Source of the DNA: Litorivita pollutaquae
GTDB taxonomy: Bacteria; Pseudomonadota; Alphaproteobacteria; Rhodobacterales; Rhodobacteraceae
Length of the DNA: 64,000 bases
Reading direction: 5' to 3'
Assembly (NCBI RefSeq): GCF_003205515.1
Contig: NZ_KZ826491.1
Span: forward strand, 1 to 64,000
Shown: positions 19,457-28,572 of the stretch, piece by piece
Layout: each line of letters opens with the position of its first letter
How positions within the stretch are numbered: the first letter of the stretch is position 1
Notes under the pieces: generated by a model
What the model saw: only the letters and a program-made list of their open reading frames with translations
What the model was told of the DNA's origin: nothing
Database searches by the model: none
Made by a program: the position numbers and the translations under genes

Positions 19457-20525
19457 AAAACGCCCGCAGCCGTCACGGGCCTTTGCCTATCTGACGCCGC
19501 TCTTGGCTGTGCTCGCGACAATGATCGCCGGCGGGCTTATGTTTGCGGCCTTGGGCAAAGACCCGATTGAAGCGATCCGTACGATTTTCTGGGATCCGTT
19601 GTTCGGCGAATTTTCCTTTTACTACCGCCCGCAATTGTTGGTCAAAGGCGCGCCTTTGGTGCTGATCGCGATTGGCCTAAGTCTCGGCTTTAAGGCTGGA
19701 ATTTGGAATATCGGGGCCGAGGGGCAATATATCGTCGGCGCGATTTGCGGCGCCGGAACGGGATTGGCGTTTTATCCGATGGAAAGCTGGATCATCTTTC
19801 CATTGATGATCCTCGCGGGCGCGATTGGCGGCATGCTTTGGGCAATGATACCGGCGATTTTGAAGGTGAAATTCGGGACCAACGAGATTTTGGTCAGCCT
19901 GATGCTGGTCTATGTCGCGGAACAACTCTTGGCTTCTATGTCATTGGGGCTGTTGAAAAACCCCGAAGGGTTCGGTTTCCCGGGCAGCCGCAATTTGCAG
20001 CAATATGCCTCGGCCCATAACGCCGACATCATTGAAGGATCGGGTATGCATTGGGGGGTGGCCTTTGCCTTCATCGCGGTGATCTTCGCCTATATTCTGC
20101 TGAACCGGCATATGCTCGGATACGCGATCCGTTTGACCGGCGAAGCGCCGCGCGCGGCGCGGTTTGCGGGCATCAATCCGGCGCGGTTGATCCTGTTTTG
20201 TCTTGGCGCATCGGGGGCCTTGGCCGGGCTGGCGGGACTGTTTGAAGTTTCTGGACCTGCGGGTCAGATCAGCATTGATTTCAATACCGGCTATGGGTTT
20301 ACCGCGATCATCGTCGCATTTTTGGGGCGCCTGCATCCGGTTGGCATATTGCTGGCGGGCCTCTTGATGGCGCTGACCTATATCGGCGGCGAGATCGCCC
20401 AAGGCAGCCTTGGCCTGCCCGGAGCAGCAATCCAGATGTTCCAAGGCATGCTATTGTTCTTTCTGTTGGCAGTGGATGTCCTGACCAACTACCGCCTTCG
20501 ATTTTCCCAAAAAGGAGCCGCATGA
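19443..20525 (+). CDS. Nucleoside/purine-type ABC transporter permease 1
   Basis: A 360-residue inner-membrane permease with about ten hydrophobic segments. It carries the GFKAGIWNIGAEGQYIVGA segment diagnostic of the BPD_transp_2 permeases that work with BMP-family binding proteins. It begins 14 bases before the end of the ATP-binding gene, and its stop overlaps the second permease start by four bases. An alternative start is at 19449. The pair of unequal permeases is the normal composition of this importer class. Confidence 0.88.
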   Translation: MLMLEKRPQPSRAFAYLTPLLAVLATMIAGGLMFAALGKDPIEAIRTIFWDPLFGEFSFYYRPQLLVKGAPLVLIAIGLSLGFKAGIWNIGAEGQYIVGAICGAGTGLAFYPMESWIIFPLMILAGAIGGMLWAMIPAILKVKFGTNEILVSLMLVYVAEQLLASMSLGLLKNPEGFGFPGSRNLQQYASAHNADIIEGSGMHWGVAFAFIAVIFAYILLNRHMLGYAIRLTGEAPRAARFAGINPARLILFCLGASGALAGLAGLFEVSGPAGQISIDFNTGYGFTAIIVAFLGRLHPVGILLAGLLMALTYIGGEIAQGSLGLPGAAIQMFQGMLLFFLLAVDVLTNYRLRFSQKGAA

Positions 20526-21445
20526 TGGATCTTTCTGCGATCAACCCCGCGCTTCTTCTGGCCTCGCTCATGGTTGCGGCCACGCCCATCCTTTTGGCGG
20601 CGATTGGCGAATTGGTGACCGAGAAATCCGGCGTTTTGAACCTTGGCGTCGAAGGCATGATGATCACCGGCGCCATTTGCGGATTTGCCGCGACGATTGA
20701 AACCGGATCGCCCGCGATCGGATTTGTCGCCGCCGCAGTAGGTGGTGCGCTACTGTCGCTGCTCTTTGCCTTCCTGACGCAATTCGCCCTCGCCAATCAG
20801 GTTGCATCGGGCCTTGCCTTGACGCTCTTCGGCCTCGGGCTGTCGTCGCTGTTGGGGCAAGATTACGTCGGGTTAAAACCGCCCTCGACGCCACAGCTTG
20901 ATATTCCCATTTTGTCGGATCTTCCGGTCTTGGGGCAAATCCTGTTTCGCCACGATATGATGGTCTATTTCGCCCTCGCTTTGGTGGCCGCTGTATGGGC
21001 GGCGCTGAAATTCACCCGCGTGGGATTGATATTGCGCGCGGTTGGGGAAAGCCATGATGCCGCCCATGCGTTGGGCTATAAGGTCGTGCGCATCCGTGTT
21101 CTGGCGATCATGTTCGGCGGGGCCTGTGCCGGTCTTGGCGGGGCTTACATCAGCCTCATCCGCGTGCCGCAATGGACGGAAGGCATGACCGCCGGCGCCG
21201 GATGGATCGCATTGGCCCTTGTGGTATTCGCCTCATGGAAACCATGGCGTGTCCTTCTGGGTGCTTATCTTTTTGGCGGTGTCACCGTCTTGCAGTTGAA
21301 CCTGCAAGCGGCGGGCCTTGCCATTCCCGTGGAATACCTTTCCATGTCTCCATACCTGATCACCATCCTTGTGTTGGTCATCATGTCATCGGATCGCAGC
21401 AAGGCACCCGCCTCGCTCGGCCGGATTTTCCACGCCTCACAATGA
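20522..21445 (+). CDS. Nucleoside/purine-type ABC transporter permease 2
   Basis: The second, shorter permease (307 residues). It has about eight to nine membrane segments and the family block GELVTEKSGVLNLGVEGMM, followed by VASGLALTLFGLGLS. It is a BPD_transp_2 family member and forms a heterodimeric channel with the preceding gene product. Translation is coupled by a four-base overlap. The binding-protein gene follows after 37 bases with its own ribosome binding site (AGGGAG), as expected for a component needed in excess. Confidence 0.88.
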   Translation: MMDLSAINPALLLASLMVAATPILLAAIGELVTEKSGVLNLGVEGMMITGAICGFAATIETGSPAIGFVAAAVGGALLSLLFAFLTQFALANQVASGLALTLFGLGLSSLLGQDYVGLKPPSTPQLDIPILSDLPVLGQILFRHDMMVYFALALVAAVWAALKFTRVGLILRAVGESHDAAHALGYKVVRIRVLAIMFGGACAGLGGAYISLIRVPQWTEGMTAGAGWIALALVVFASWKPWRVLLGAYLFGGVTVLQLNLQAAGLAIPVEYLSMSPYLITILVLVIMSSDRSKAPASLGRIFHASQ

Positions 21446-21482
21446 GGCACTGCTGCCAAATACCAAAACAGGGAGTTTTAAC

Positions 21483-22571
21483 ATGAAACGCAGACAAATT
21501 ATGACAGGGGCGGCCACCGCTCTGGCGCTGGTTCTTTCCGGTGGGGCATGGGCCGAAAGCCACAGCGACAAAACCAAGGTCGGATTCGTGTATGTCGGTC
21601 CGGTCGGCGACGGTGGTTGGACCTATGAGCACAACCAAGGCCGGTTGGCGGTTGAAAAAGAATTTGGCGATGCGGTCGAAACTGTGTTTGTCGAAAACGT
21701 GCCCGAAGGCGCGGATGCGGAACGCGTAATGACACAGATGGCGCTTGAGGGTGCGGATCTGATCTTCACCACTTCGTTTGGTTATATGGATCCAACGATC
21801 AATGTGGCGAAGAAATTCCCCAAGGTGAAATTCGAACATGCCACGGGCTATAAAACCGCGCCGAACGTCTCGACATATTCGGCACGTTTCTATGAAGGCC
21901 GCGCCGTGCAAGGCACCATCGCGGGCCACATGACAGAAAGCAATGTCGTCGGCTATATCGGGTCTTTCCCGATCCCCGAAGTGATCCGTGGCATCAACGC
22001 GGCTTATATCCACGCCAAAAAGGTCAACCCTGATGTAACGTTCAAAATCGTTTGGGCCTATACGTGGTTTGACCCCGCCAAAGAAGCCGATGCCGCCAAG
22101 GTTTTGATCGAGCAAGGCGCCGATGTAATCTTGCAGCACACAGATTCCACCGCACCTTTGGCCGCGGCAGCCGCCGCCGGCAATGTGATCGGCTTTGGGC
22201 AGGCCTCGGACATGGCCGAATTTGCCGATGGCCCGCGGGTTTCCTCGATCATCGACAACTGGGCACCCTACTACATCCAACGCACCAAAGCCGTTATCGA
22301 CGGCACATGGGAAAGCGCCATGACATGGGATGGCATAGGCCCCGGCATGGTTGGTATCGGCGAGATCACCGACAAGGTGCCCGCCGAGGTCAAAGCCGAA
22401 GCGCTGGCCCTCAAGGACAGCATTGCATCGGGTGACTACCATCCCTTCACCGGGCCGCTCAAAAAGCAGGACGGCAGCGATTGGTTGGCAGAAGGCGAAA
22501 CCGCCGATGACGGCACATTGGCGGGGATGAACTTCTATGTCGAAGGCATCGAAGGCGACATTCCGCAATAA
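21483..22571 (+). CDS. BMP-family substrate-binding protein
   Basis: A 362-residue periplasmic binding protein of the BMP (PnrA/Med-like) family, whose characterised members bind nucleosides or purines. It has a Sec signal peptide ending AWA-ES with no lipobox cysteine, so it should be soluble in the periplasm. Family segments are VYVGPVGDGGWTYEHNQG, FTTSFGYMDP and HTDSTA. It is the last gene of the xdh-transporter unit; a strong terminator follows within 25 bases of the stop. The substrate is inferred from the xanthine dehydrogenase genes upstream. Confidence 0.9.
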   Translation: MKRRQIMTGAATALALVLSGGAWAESHSDKTKVGFVYVGPVGDGGWTYEHNQGRLAVEKEFGDAVETVFVENVPEGADAERVMTQMALEGADLIFTTSFGYMDPTINVAKKFPKVKFEHATGYKTAPNVSTYSARFYEGRAVQGTIAGHMTESNVVGYIGSFPIPEVIRGINAAYIHAKKVNPDVTFKIVWAYTWFDPAKEADAAKVLIEQGADVILQHTDSTAPLAAAAAAGNVIGFGQASDMAEFADGPRVSSIIDNWAPYYIQRTKAVIDGTWESAMTWDGIGPGMVGIGEITDKVPAEVKAEALALKDSIASGDYHPFTGPLKKQDGSDWLAEGETADDGTLAGMNFYVEGIEGDIPQ

Positions 22572-22594
22572 GCGCGCGTGAGAGACCAAAACGA

Positions 22595-22624
22595 AAAGGC
22601 CCGCCATTTGCGTGGGCCTTTTTT
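22595..22624 (+). terminator. Rho-independent terminator after the ABC transporter unit
   Basis: Stem AAAGGCCC with GGGCCTTT around an 11-base loop, running straight into a T tract. It lies 24 bases after the binding-protein stop and closes the xdh-transporter transcript. Confidence 0.85.
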
Positions 22625-22708
22625 GTATCCGTCATTTCTTGCATGGTGCCTTTCGTTTGCGGGCTTGCCGTGGCACTCTTGGCTGCAGGCGCGCACGGGG
22701 GAACAGCC

Positions 22709-23785
22709 ATGAGCGATATCATCGTTATCGGCGGCGGGGTTGCTGGTCTATCGGTTGCCGCGCGTTTGGCCCCTCATGCGCACGTCACTGTGCTCGAAGC
22801 AGAAGACAACATTGGGTATCACGCTTCCGGCCGTTCGGCGGCCCTGTTCGAAGCCAATTACGGCGCCCCCACCACCGTCACCCTATCAGAAGCCAGCGCG
22901 GAGTTTCATCACACTGCCCATGGCGGATACACCACCCCGCGCGGGTTGATGTTGGTGGCTCCCGGCGAGGCGCGTGGACAATTTGATACCGACCTTGCCT
23001 ATCTCAAAATGCATGAAATTCCAGTTGCCGAAGCTATGAGGTATCTGCCGATACTCAACCCAGATGCGGTGGCGTATGCAGGGTATCACGCCGAAGCATG
23101 GGATTTGGATACCGACCGGATGCTGCAGGATTTTCGCCGGGAGATCCGTCAGAACGGCGGCGCCTTGATCACCCGCGCAAGGGTCGAAACCATCGCCTAT
23201 GATGCGCGCGGTTGGACCCTGCGGTGGGATGATGAGGCCCGCCGCGCCGATATGGTGATCAACGCCGCCGGGGCTTGGGCCGATCAGATTGCCTTGCAGG
23301 CGGGCATCACGCCCATCGGCTTAACCCCGCTGCGCCGGTCCATGGCGCGGATTCCGGCGCCGCAAGGGCGGGATGTTTCCCGTTGGCCTATGGTGATCGG
23401 CGCAGGCGAGCAATGGTATGGCAAACCGGACGCCGGCGCTTGGATCGTCTCGCCCGCCGATGAGGATCTGGCTGTGCCACATGACGCATGGCCCGATGAT
23501 ATGGTTTTGGCCGAAGGGTTGGCGCGCTATGCGGCAATGGTCACCGCGCCGGTTGATCGGGTGATTGCCTCTTGGGCGGGACTGCGGACATTCTCGCCCG
23601 ATCGCGCGCTCACCATTGGCCGCGATGCGGCCGTGCCCTCGTTTTTCTGGGTCGCCGGGCAAGGCGGATACGGATTTCAAACAGCTCCTGCAGCCAGCCA
23701 ATTGGCTGCCGATCTGATCCTTGGCCGTGCGCCGGACATAGATCAAGCCACAGTCGCCGCGCTATCACCGCATCGGTTCGGGTAG
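22709..23785 (+). CDS. FAD-dependent oxidoreductase (DAO family)
   Basis: A 358-residue soluble flavoprotein of the D-amino-acid/glycine/sarcosine oxidase fold. The N-terminal dinucleotide-binding motif is VIGGGVAGLSVAARLA, followed by ASGRSAALFEANYG. A second FAD contact is INAAGAWAD, and the C-terminus has GQGGYGFQTAPA. The substrate cannot be read from the sequence; an amino or 2-hydroxy acid is likely. The ATG at 22709 follows a GGGGGAA ribosome binding site, so I prefer it to the longer frame from 22643. It lies after the transporter terminator and is therefore probably transcribed separately. Confidence 0.82.
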   Translation: MSDIIVIGGGVAGLSVAARLAPHAHVTVLEAEDNIGYHASGRSAALFEANYGAPTTVTLSEASAEFHHTAHGGYTTPRGLMLVAPGEARGQFDTDLAYLKMHEIPVAEAMRYLPILNPDAVAYAGYHAEAWDLDTDRMLQDFRREIRQNGGALITRARVETIAYDARGWTLRWDDEARRADMVINAAGAWADQIALQAGITPIGLTPLRRSMARIPAPQGRDVSRWPMVIGAGEQWYGKPDAGAWIVSPADEDLAVPHDAWPDDMVLAEGLARYAAMVTAPVDRVIASWAGLRTFSPDRALTIGRDAAVPSFFWVAGQGGYGFQTAPAASQLAADLILGRAPDIDQATVAALSPHRFG

Positions 23786-23826
23786 ATCAAAATCACACCG
23801 CTATTTTCATGCGATCGGTCTCGAAT

Positions 23827-23840
23827 CTGATCAAGATCAA
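23827..23840. promoter_or_regulatory. FNR-like box before the AhpD-like gene
   Basis: CTGAT-CAAG-ATCAA matches the FNR consensus TTGAT-N4-ATCAA at nine of ten positions. It lies 57 bases before the ATG at 23898. FnrL is encoded in this window, so the site is plausible, but it rests on sequence match alone. Confidence 0.4.
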
Positions 23841-23897
23841 GGTCCGCGCCGCTGTGCCGTGATCTGGCTTGCACCAGATACATGCAAGGACTCTGAT

Positions 23898-24239
23898 ATG
23901 ATCTGGACCGACAAATTGTCTGATACCCGCAACCAGTTGCGCACCCTGAACAAAGCCATCCCCGAAGCCAGCCGCGCCTTTGGCGGGCTGTCCAAAGCCG
24001 TGAAGAAAGGTGGGGTTTTGGATTTCAAAACCAAGGAGTTCGTCGCCCTTGGCATCGCCGTTTCGACCCGGTGCGTGGCCTGTATCGCCTTGCATGTAGA
24101 GACTTTGATAAAGGCCGGAGCCCGCCGCGAAGAAGTGTCGGATGTCTTGGCCATGTGCGTTCAAATGGGCGGCGGCCCCGCAATGATGTACGCGGGAAAG
24201 GCGTTAGAATGTTATGATGAACTGTCCTCAAAGGAGTAG
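23898..24239 (+). CDS. Carboxymuconolactone decarboxylase/AhpD-like protein
   Basis: A 113-residue all-helical protein of the CMD/AhpD-like family. The CVACIALHVE segment contains the CxxC...H motif of AhpD-type proteins, which carry out thiol-based peroxide or redox chemistry. An upstream acidic residue in FKTKEFVALGIA is the usual proton-relay partner. This points to a redox-active member rather than a true decarboxylase. The start at 23898 has an AAGGA ribosome binding site. A possible FNR box lies upstream. No AhpC partner is adjacent. Confidence 0.82.
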   Translation: MIWTDKLSDTRNQLRTLNKAIPEASRAFGGLSKAVKKGGVLDFKTKEFVALGIAVSTRCVACIALHVETLIKAGARREEVSDVLAMCVQMGGGPAMMYAGKALECYDELSSKE

Positions 24240-24594
24240 TTCTTAACGCCACATCCCGCCGGTCGCTCACGCAGGCTGCCGGTGCTCTAAACCTTTGATA
24301 TAGGCAGGCCAATCGGTTTGGATGTTCCCGCGATATCGTGACCGTGCTGCGGGCTTGGTGCCGGTTTCCCTCGCCCGTTTCACCCAAGGCATCATGGCGG
24401 CAATGGAGCAACAGATCGCAGGCGCTGCAGTTTGCGCCGTTGGGCGGGGTGCGGGATCTGCTTCGAGGGTGTGTGGCAGCGGGAACTCTGTCTCTATTGG
24501 TAAGGCCCCCACTGCAAGACGATGGCCAACAGAACCGCGCCGGCACGATCCGGAGACTATGACGCGGCACTGCGGGCGTGGCGGATTTTTGCGA
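24240..24594. other. Gap between convergent genes
   Basis: 355 bases between the AhpD-like gene and the dimethylglycine-dehydrogenase-like gene. Several short frames are open on both strands, but none has a ribosome binding site or a recognisable motif. One minus-strand frame has a CxxC-containing stretch (NCSACDLLLHC, about 24400-24440), which may be a remnant of a small gene. I see no clear terminator. Confidence 0.4.
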
Positions 24595-27087
24595 TCAGCC
24601 GTCCATGCGGATGCTCTGGTTTTTTGGATCATAGGGGCTGTCGCAAGTGACGGTCGCGGGCCAAAGCCGGTTCAGCATTTTAACTTCGACCTTGGTGCCA
24701 TCAACGGCCAGCGCCGGCGGCAGATACCCCATGCCGATACTTTTGCCAAAGGCCACAGAATAGCCGCCAGAGGTCAACCGTCCGATTTTTTCACCGCTCA
24801 AATAAAGCGCCTCGCGCCCCCAGGGGTCGGTATCGGGTGGCCCGTCGATGAGCAACGTGCAGCATTTCGAACGGATGCCTTTATCAAGCATCGCCTGCTT
24901 GCCGTGAAACTCTTTGTCCAGATCTATGAAGCGCGACAGATCGGCTTCTTGCGGCGTGGCATCACGGCCAAGTTCTGCGCCAAATGCCCGGTAGGACTTT
25001 TCCTGCCGCAACCAGTTTTGCGCCCGCGCGCCGACCAGTTTGAGGTCATCCGCCTCGCCCGCCGCCATCAGCAAATCAAAAAGATAGTTTTGCATCTCGA
25101 TCGGGTGGTGCAATTCCCAACCCAGTTCGCCGGTATAGGCGACGCGGATCGCGTCAACCGGGCACATGCCCAACTCGATCTTGCGCGATGACAGCCATGG
25201 GAATCGCGTATTGCTCAGCACGGTTTGCGGATCGGCATCCCGGATCACTGCGCCCAGAACGTCGCGCGTTTTCGGCCCCGCGATGGCGAAAACGCCATAT
25301 TGCGTGGTCACATCGTGGATCTCGATATAGCCGAATGCGCCCGCCTTATCCTCGGCCGCCTTGCGCAAATGGTCGCTGTCATAAGCCGTCCACGCGCCCG
25401 CCGAGACGAGGTAATATTCATCAATGCCGCGCCGCACGATGGTGTATTCGGTGCGCGTGGTGCCCGCAGCGGTGAGCGCATAGGTCAAATTGATCCGTCC
25501 GACCTTGGGCAATTTGTTGCAGGTGAACCAATCCAGGAACGCCGTTGCACCGGGGCCTTTGACCACATGTTTGGTGAAGGCCGTCGCATCAATCAGGCCC
25601 ACCCCCGTCCGGATCGCCTTGGCCTCATCAACGGCATACTGCCACCATCCGCCGCGCCGGAAACTGCGCGCCGCGTGATCGTCAAACCCGATGGGCGCAT
25701 AGTAGTTCGGGCGTTCCCACCCGTTGACCTGACCGAATTGTGCGCCAAGGGCGGCTTGGCGATCATAGGCGGGTGAGGTGCGCAAAGGGCGCGCGGCGGG
25801 GCGTTCTTCATCGGGGTGGTGGAGGATGAAGACATGCTCATACGCTTCCTCATTCTTGGCAACCGCGTAATCGGTGGTCATCCACGCGCCAAAGCGTTTT
25901 GGGTCAAGCGAGGCCATGTCGATCTCGGCCTCGCCCTCCACCATCATCTGCGCGAGGTAAAAGCCCGTGCCGCCCGCTGCCGTGATACCGAATGAAAACC
26001 CCTCGGCCAGCCACATATTGCGCAATCCGGGGGCGGGGCCGACCAATGGGTTGCCATCCGGAGTGTAGCAAATAGGGCCGTTGAAATCATCCTTTAGGCC
26101 CACCTCTTCCGAGGTCGGAAGGCGATGGATCATCGACATATATTCTGCTTCGATCCGCTCCAGATCGAGCGGGAACAAATCGGCACGGAAATGATCCGGC
26201 ACGCCATATTGGAACCGCGCGGGGGCGTTTCTTTCGTAGGGGCCAAGAAGCCAGCCGCCGCGTTCTTCGCGCACATACCATTTGGCATCGGCATCGCGCA
26301 AAACCGGATGCTCCGGCCCGCCGTTTTTGCGATATGCAACCAAAGCCGGATCGGGTTCGGTGACGATGAATTGATGCTCGACCGGAATGGCGGGGATCTT
26401 GAGACCCAAGAGTTGCGCCGTGCGCTGCGCATGGTTGCCGGTCGCGGTAACCACATGTTCGGCAGTGATGATCTGCTGCTCGCCTGAAGGCACCAAATTG
26501 CCGCCCTTTTCGACCATCTTGGTCAGGGTCACGCGCCATTCCGATCCGGTCCATTCATAACCGTCCACTTGCCATTTGCGCGCAATTACCACGCCGCGCT
26601 GCCGCGCGCCCTTGGCCATGGCCATGGTCACATCGGCGGGGTTGATATAGCCGTCGGTCGGGTGGAAAATCGCCCCCTCAAGATCGTCTGTGCGCAACAA
26701 CGGCCACCGCTCGTTCATCTGTGCGGGCGTCATCCATTCATATGGCACCCCGCAGGTTTCTGCCGTGGTGGCGTAGAGCATATATTCATCCATGCGCGCC
26801 TTTGTCTGGGCCATACGCAGGTTGCCGACCACGGAAAATCCAGCGTTGAGGCCGGTTTCGGCCTCCAGCGTTTTGTAGAACTCGACCGAATATTGGTGAA
26901 TATGGGTCGTGGCAAAGGACATGTTGAATAACGGCAACAACCCCGCTGCGTGCCATGTGCTGCCGGACGTCAGCTCGTCGCGTTCCAAAAGCATGACGTC
27001 AGCCCATCCCGCGCGCGCCAGATGATAGGCAACCGAGGTGCCGACAGCGCCTCCGCCAACAACCAAGGCTTTGACATGCGTTTTCAT
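24595..27087 (-). CDS. Dimethylglycine/sarcosine dehydrogenase-like flavoprotein
   Basis: 830 residues in the architecture of dimethylglycine dehydrogenase: an N-terminal FAD (DAO) domain with VVGGGAVGTSVAYHLA, a linking FAO_M domain, and a C-terminal GcvT-like folate-binding half. STWHAAGL includes His46 at the position that carries covalent FAD in the animal enzyme. The family oxidatively demethylates N-methyl glycines and passes the one-carbon unit to tetrahydrofolate. The exact substrate cannot be decided. The start at 27087 has an AGGAGTGA ribosome binding site. No glycine-betaine or folate gene is adjacent. Confidence 0.85.
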   Translation of the reverse strand: MKTHVKALVVGGGAVGTSVAYHLARAGWADVMLLERDELTSGSTWHAAGLLPLFNMSFATTHIHQYSVEFYKTLEAETGLNAGFSVVGNLRMAQTKARMDEYMLYATTAETCGVPYEWMTPAQMNERWPLLRTDDLEGAIFHPTDGYINPADVTMAMAKGARQRGVVIARKWQVDGYEWTGSEWRVTLTKMVEKGGNLVPSGEQQIITAEHVVTATGNHAQRTAQLLGLKIPAIPVEHQFIVTEPDPALVAYRKNGGPEHPVLRDADAKWYVREERGGWLLGPYERNAPARFQYGVPDHFRADLFPLDLERIEAEYMSMIHRLPTSEEVGLKDDFNGPICYTPDGNPLVGPAPGLRNMWLAEGFSFGITAAGGTGFYLAQMMVEGEAEIDMASLDPKRFGAWMTTDYAVAKNEEAYEHVFILHHPDEERPAARPLRTSPAYDRQAALGAQFGQVNGWERPNYYAPIGFDDHAARSFRRGGWWQYAVDEAKAIRTGVGLIDATAFTKHVVKGPGATAFLDWFTCNKLPKVGRINLTYALTAAGTTRTEYTIVRRGIDEYYLVSAGAWTAYDSDHLRKAAEDKAGAFGYIEIHDVTTQYGVFAIAGPKTRDVLGAVIRDADPQTVLSNTRFPWLSSRKIELGMCPVDAIRVAYTGELGWELHHPIEMQNYLFDLLMAAGEADDLKLVGARAQNWLRQEKSYRAFGAELGRDATPQEADLSRFIDLDKEFHGKQAMLDKGIRSKCCTLLIDGPPDTDPWGREALYLSGEKIGRLTSGGYSVAFGKSIGMGYLPPALAVDGTKVEVKMLNRLWPATVTCDSPYDPKNQSIRMDG

Positions 27088-27268
27088 GGCGCTCACTCCT
27101 GCAAATCCGTTCCTCAAGATATGGCGGACCTGCGCGCAACGCGGCGCATTTCCTCCGACAGGGTAGCGTTCAAATGCGACGCGCCGACGGTTTTGGGATA
27201 GTGCGCCGCCGAATTCCGGCCTGTGTGAGGTGCATATTCACCGCGCGGCGGCTGATCGCTCCGGCGAT

Positions 27269-27296
27269 GTTACGCGATCTGACACGCTCGCGTAAC
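27269..27296. repeat. Inverted repeat, 9-bp arms
   Basis: GTTACGCGA, ten bases, then TCGCGTAAC: perfect 9-bp arms. No T tract follows on either strand, so it is not a typical terminator. It could be an operator for the divergent genes on either side or a leftover structural element. Confidence 0.5.
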
Positions 27297-27490
27297 TTGA
27301 GACAATATGGCCCTATCTCATCGCAAGGCCCCTGTGACAGATTTCTGCGCGCTCGGGTCTGGCAAGCCAATACCGTCTTGCGGCGCCCACGACGTGCGCG
27401 GCGAGCTCTTCAGCGTGCAGAGCCGCCAATGATTTGCAGGGCCTGACCCAGACTCTGCGCCATACCCTTGTTTACGGCAATCCGGCGCGC

Positions 27491-27631
27491 TCAGCGGGGC
27501 ATATGGTCTCCGATCGATCGGCTGATGGCTTGGCGCACCTGCGTGCAGGGGTCATTTTGCAATGTCGCGCCGGTTTTGTCTTCTTCGGTCCACCGCATAT
27601 CTGCTGCCGTAAGGCGCCAAAAACGCGGCAC
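27491..27631 (-). other. Short coding-like frame, possible gene remnant
   Basis: From a GTG at 27631 (ATG at 27598) to a TGA at 27491, 46 codons. The composition is protein-like, with the stretch DMRWTEEDKTGATLQNDP followed by VRQAISRSIGDHM. There is no clear ribosome binding site and I do not recognise a family. It could be a small protein or the fragment of a decayed gene. Confidence 0.25.
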
Positions 27632-27726
27632 CAACAATACCGTAGTTGCCGCAATTTAATTGGGCTGATAGAAGGGAGGATAAAGCGGGGTAAGAACGCC
27701 GCACCCCTAAGATCAAGGACAGGATT

Positions 27727-28572
27727 TTGGAGATTTTCCGTACAATCAACGGGCTGCGCGGATGCGTGCAGGCGTGGCGGCAAACCGGTGCAAAGGTGGG
27801 GTTCGTGCCGACCATGGGCTTTCTGCACGACGGGCATTTGTCTTTGGTGCGCCGCGCGCAATCCCATGCGGACCGCTGTGTTGTATCCATTTTCGTCAAC
27901 CCGACGCAGTTCGGACAAGCTGCCGATCTGGATGCCTATCCCCGCAACGAAGCGCGCGATCTCGACATGTTGGAAGCACAAGGCGTCGATGCTGTTTTCA
28001 TTCCCGAAGTCAACGAAATCTATGCTCCCGGCGACGAAACCATTGTCGAAACCACGCGGTTGGCGAATATCCTGCACGGGCAAGTGCGCCCCGGTCATTA
28101 TCGCGGTGTCGCCTCGGTGGTCACACGTTTGTTCAATATTGTGCAGCCTGATGTCGCCGTCTTCGGAGAAAAAGACTATCAGCAATTGCAGGTGATCCGC
28201 CGTATGGTGCGCGATTTACATATGCCGATTGAAATCATCGGCGGGCCTACGGTCCGCGAGGCGGACGGCTTGGCGATGTCCTCGCGCAATGTGCGTTTGA
28301 CCGATGCGGACCGCGCCGCAGCCGTGGTATTGAGCCGCGCGTTAGACGCTGCAGAAGCCGTCGCCACCACGGGCGGCACGGTTGAAAGCATTCGCGCCGT
28401 GATCCAAGACACGATCGATGCAGAGCCGCGCGCCACACTGACCGGCCTCGATACGGTCCACCACAGCGATCTGACCGAAATGTCCGGATCGCTCGGCGCG
28501 CCGCTGGCGGTGATGATATCTGCGCAATTTTCCGACATTCTCTTGATTGACCAAAGGGTGATACAGCCATGA
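27727..28572 (+). CDS. panC: Pantothenate synthetase
   Basis: Joins pantoate and beta-alanine with ATP to make pantothenate, the precursor of coenzyme A. The 281 residues contain the nucleotide-binding [13 protein letters not shown] (an HxGH motif), VFVNPTQF-type [18 protein letters not shown], and [10 protein letters not shown] with the later AMSSRN signature. Translation starts with a TTG at 27727; an AAGGACAGG ribosome binding site stands just before it and the frame gives the normal N-terminus. The stop overlaps the panB start (ATGA), which makes a two-gene pantothenate unit. Confidence 0.94.
   Translation: MEIFRTINGLRGCVQAWRQTGAKVGFVPTMGFLHDGHLSLVRRAQSHADRCVVSIFVNPTQFGQAADLDAYPRNEARDLDMLEAQGVDAVFIPEVNEIYAPGDETIVETTRLANILHGQVRPGHYRGVASVVTRLFNIVQPDVAVFGEKDYQQLQVIRRMVRDLHMPIEIIGGPTVREADGLAMSSRNVRLTDADRAAAVVLSRALDAAEAVATTGGTVESIRAVIQDTIDAEPRATLTGLDTVHHSDLTEMSGSLGAPLAVMISAQFSDILLIDQRVIQP

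Larger units (their letters stand above)
27088..27726. other. Gap upstream of panC, with an inverted repeat and coding-like fragments
   Basis: 639 bases between the start of the dimethylglycine-dehydrogenase-like gene and panC. It carries the inverted repeat at 27269-27296 and a short minus-strand coding-like frame at 27491-27631, both listed separately. Further minus-strand pieces at about 27320-27480 read as protein-like but are interrupted by stops in each frame. The whole could be a decayed minus-strand gene. Confidence 0.4.

Noticed and set aside
24267-24632. Open frame of 121 codons on the minus strand, partly with CxxC-like pattern
   Set aside because: It overlaps the 3' end of the dimethylglycine-dehydrogenase-like gene, lacks a ribosome binding site and the different frames contradict each other.
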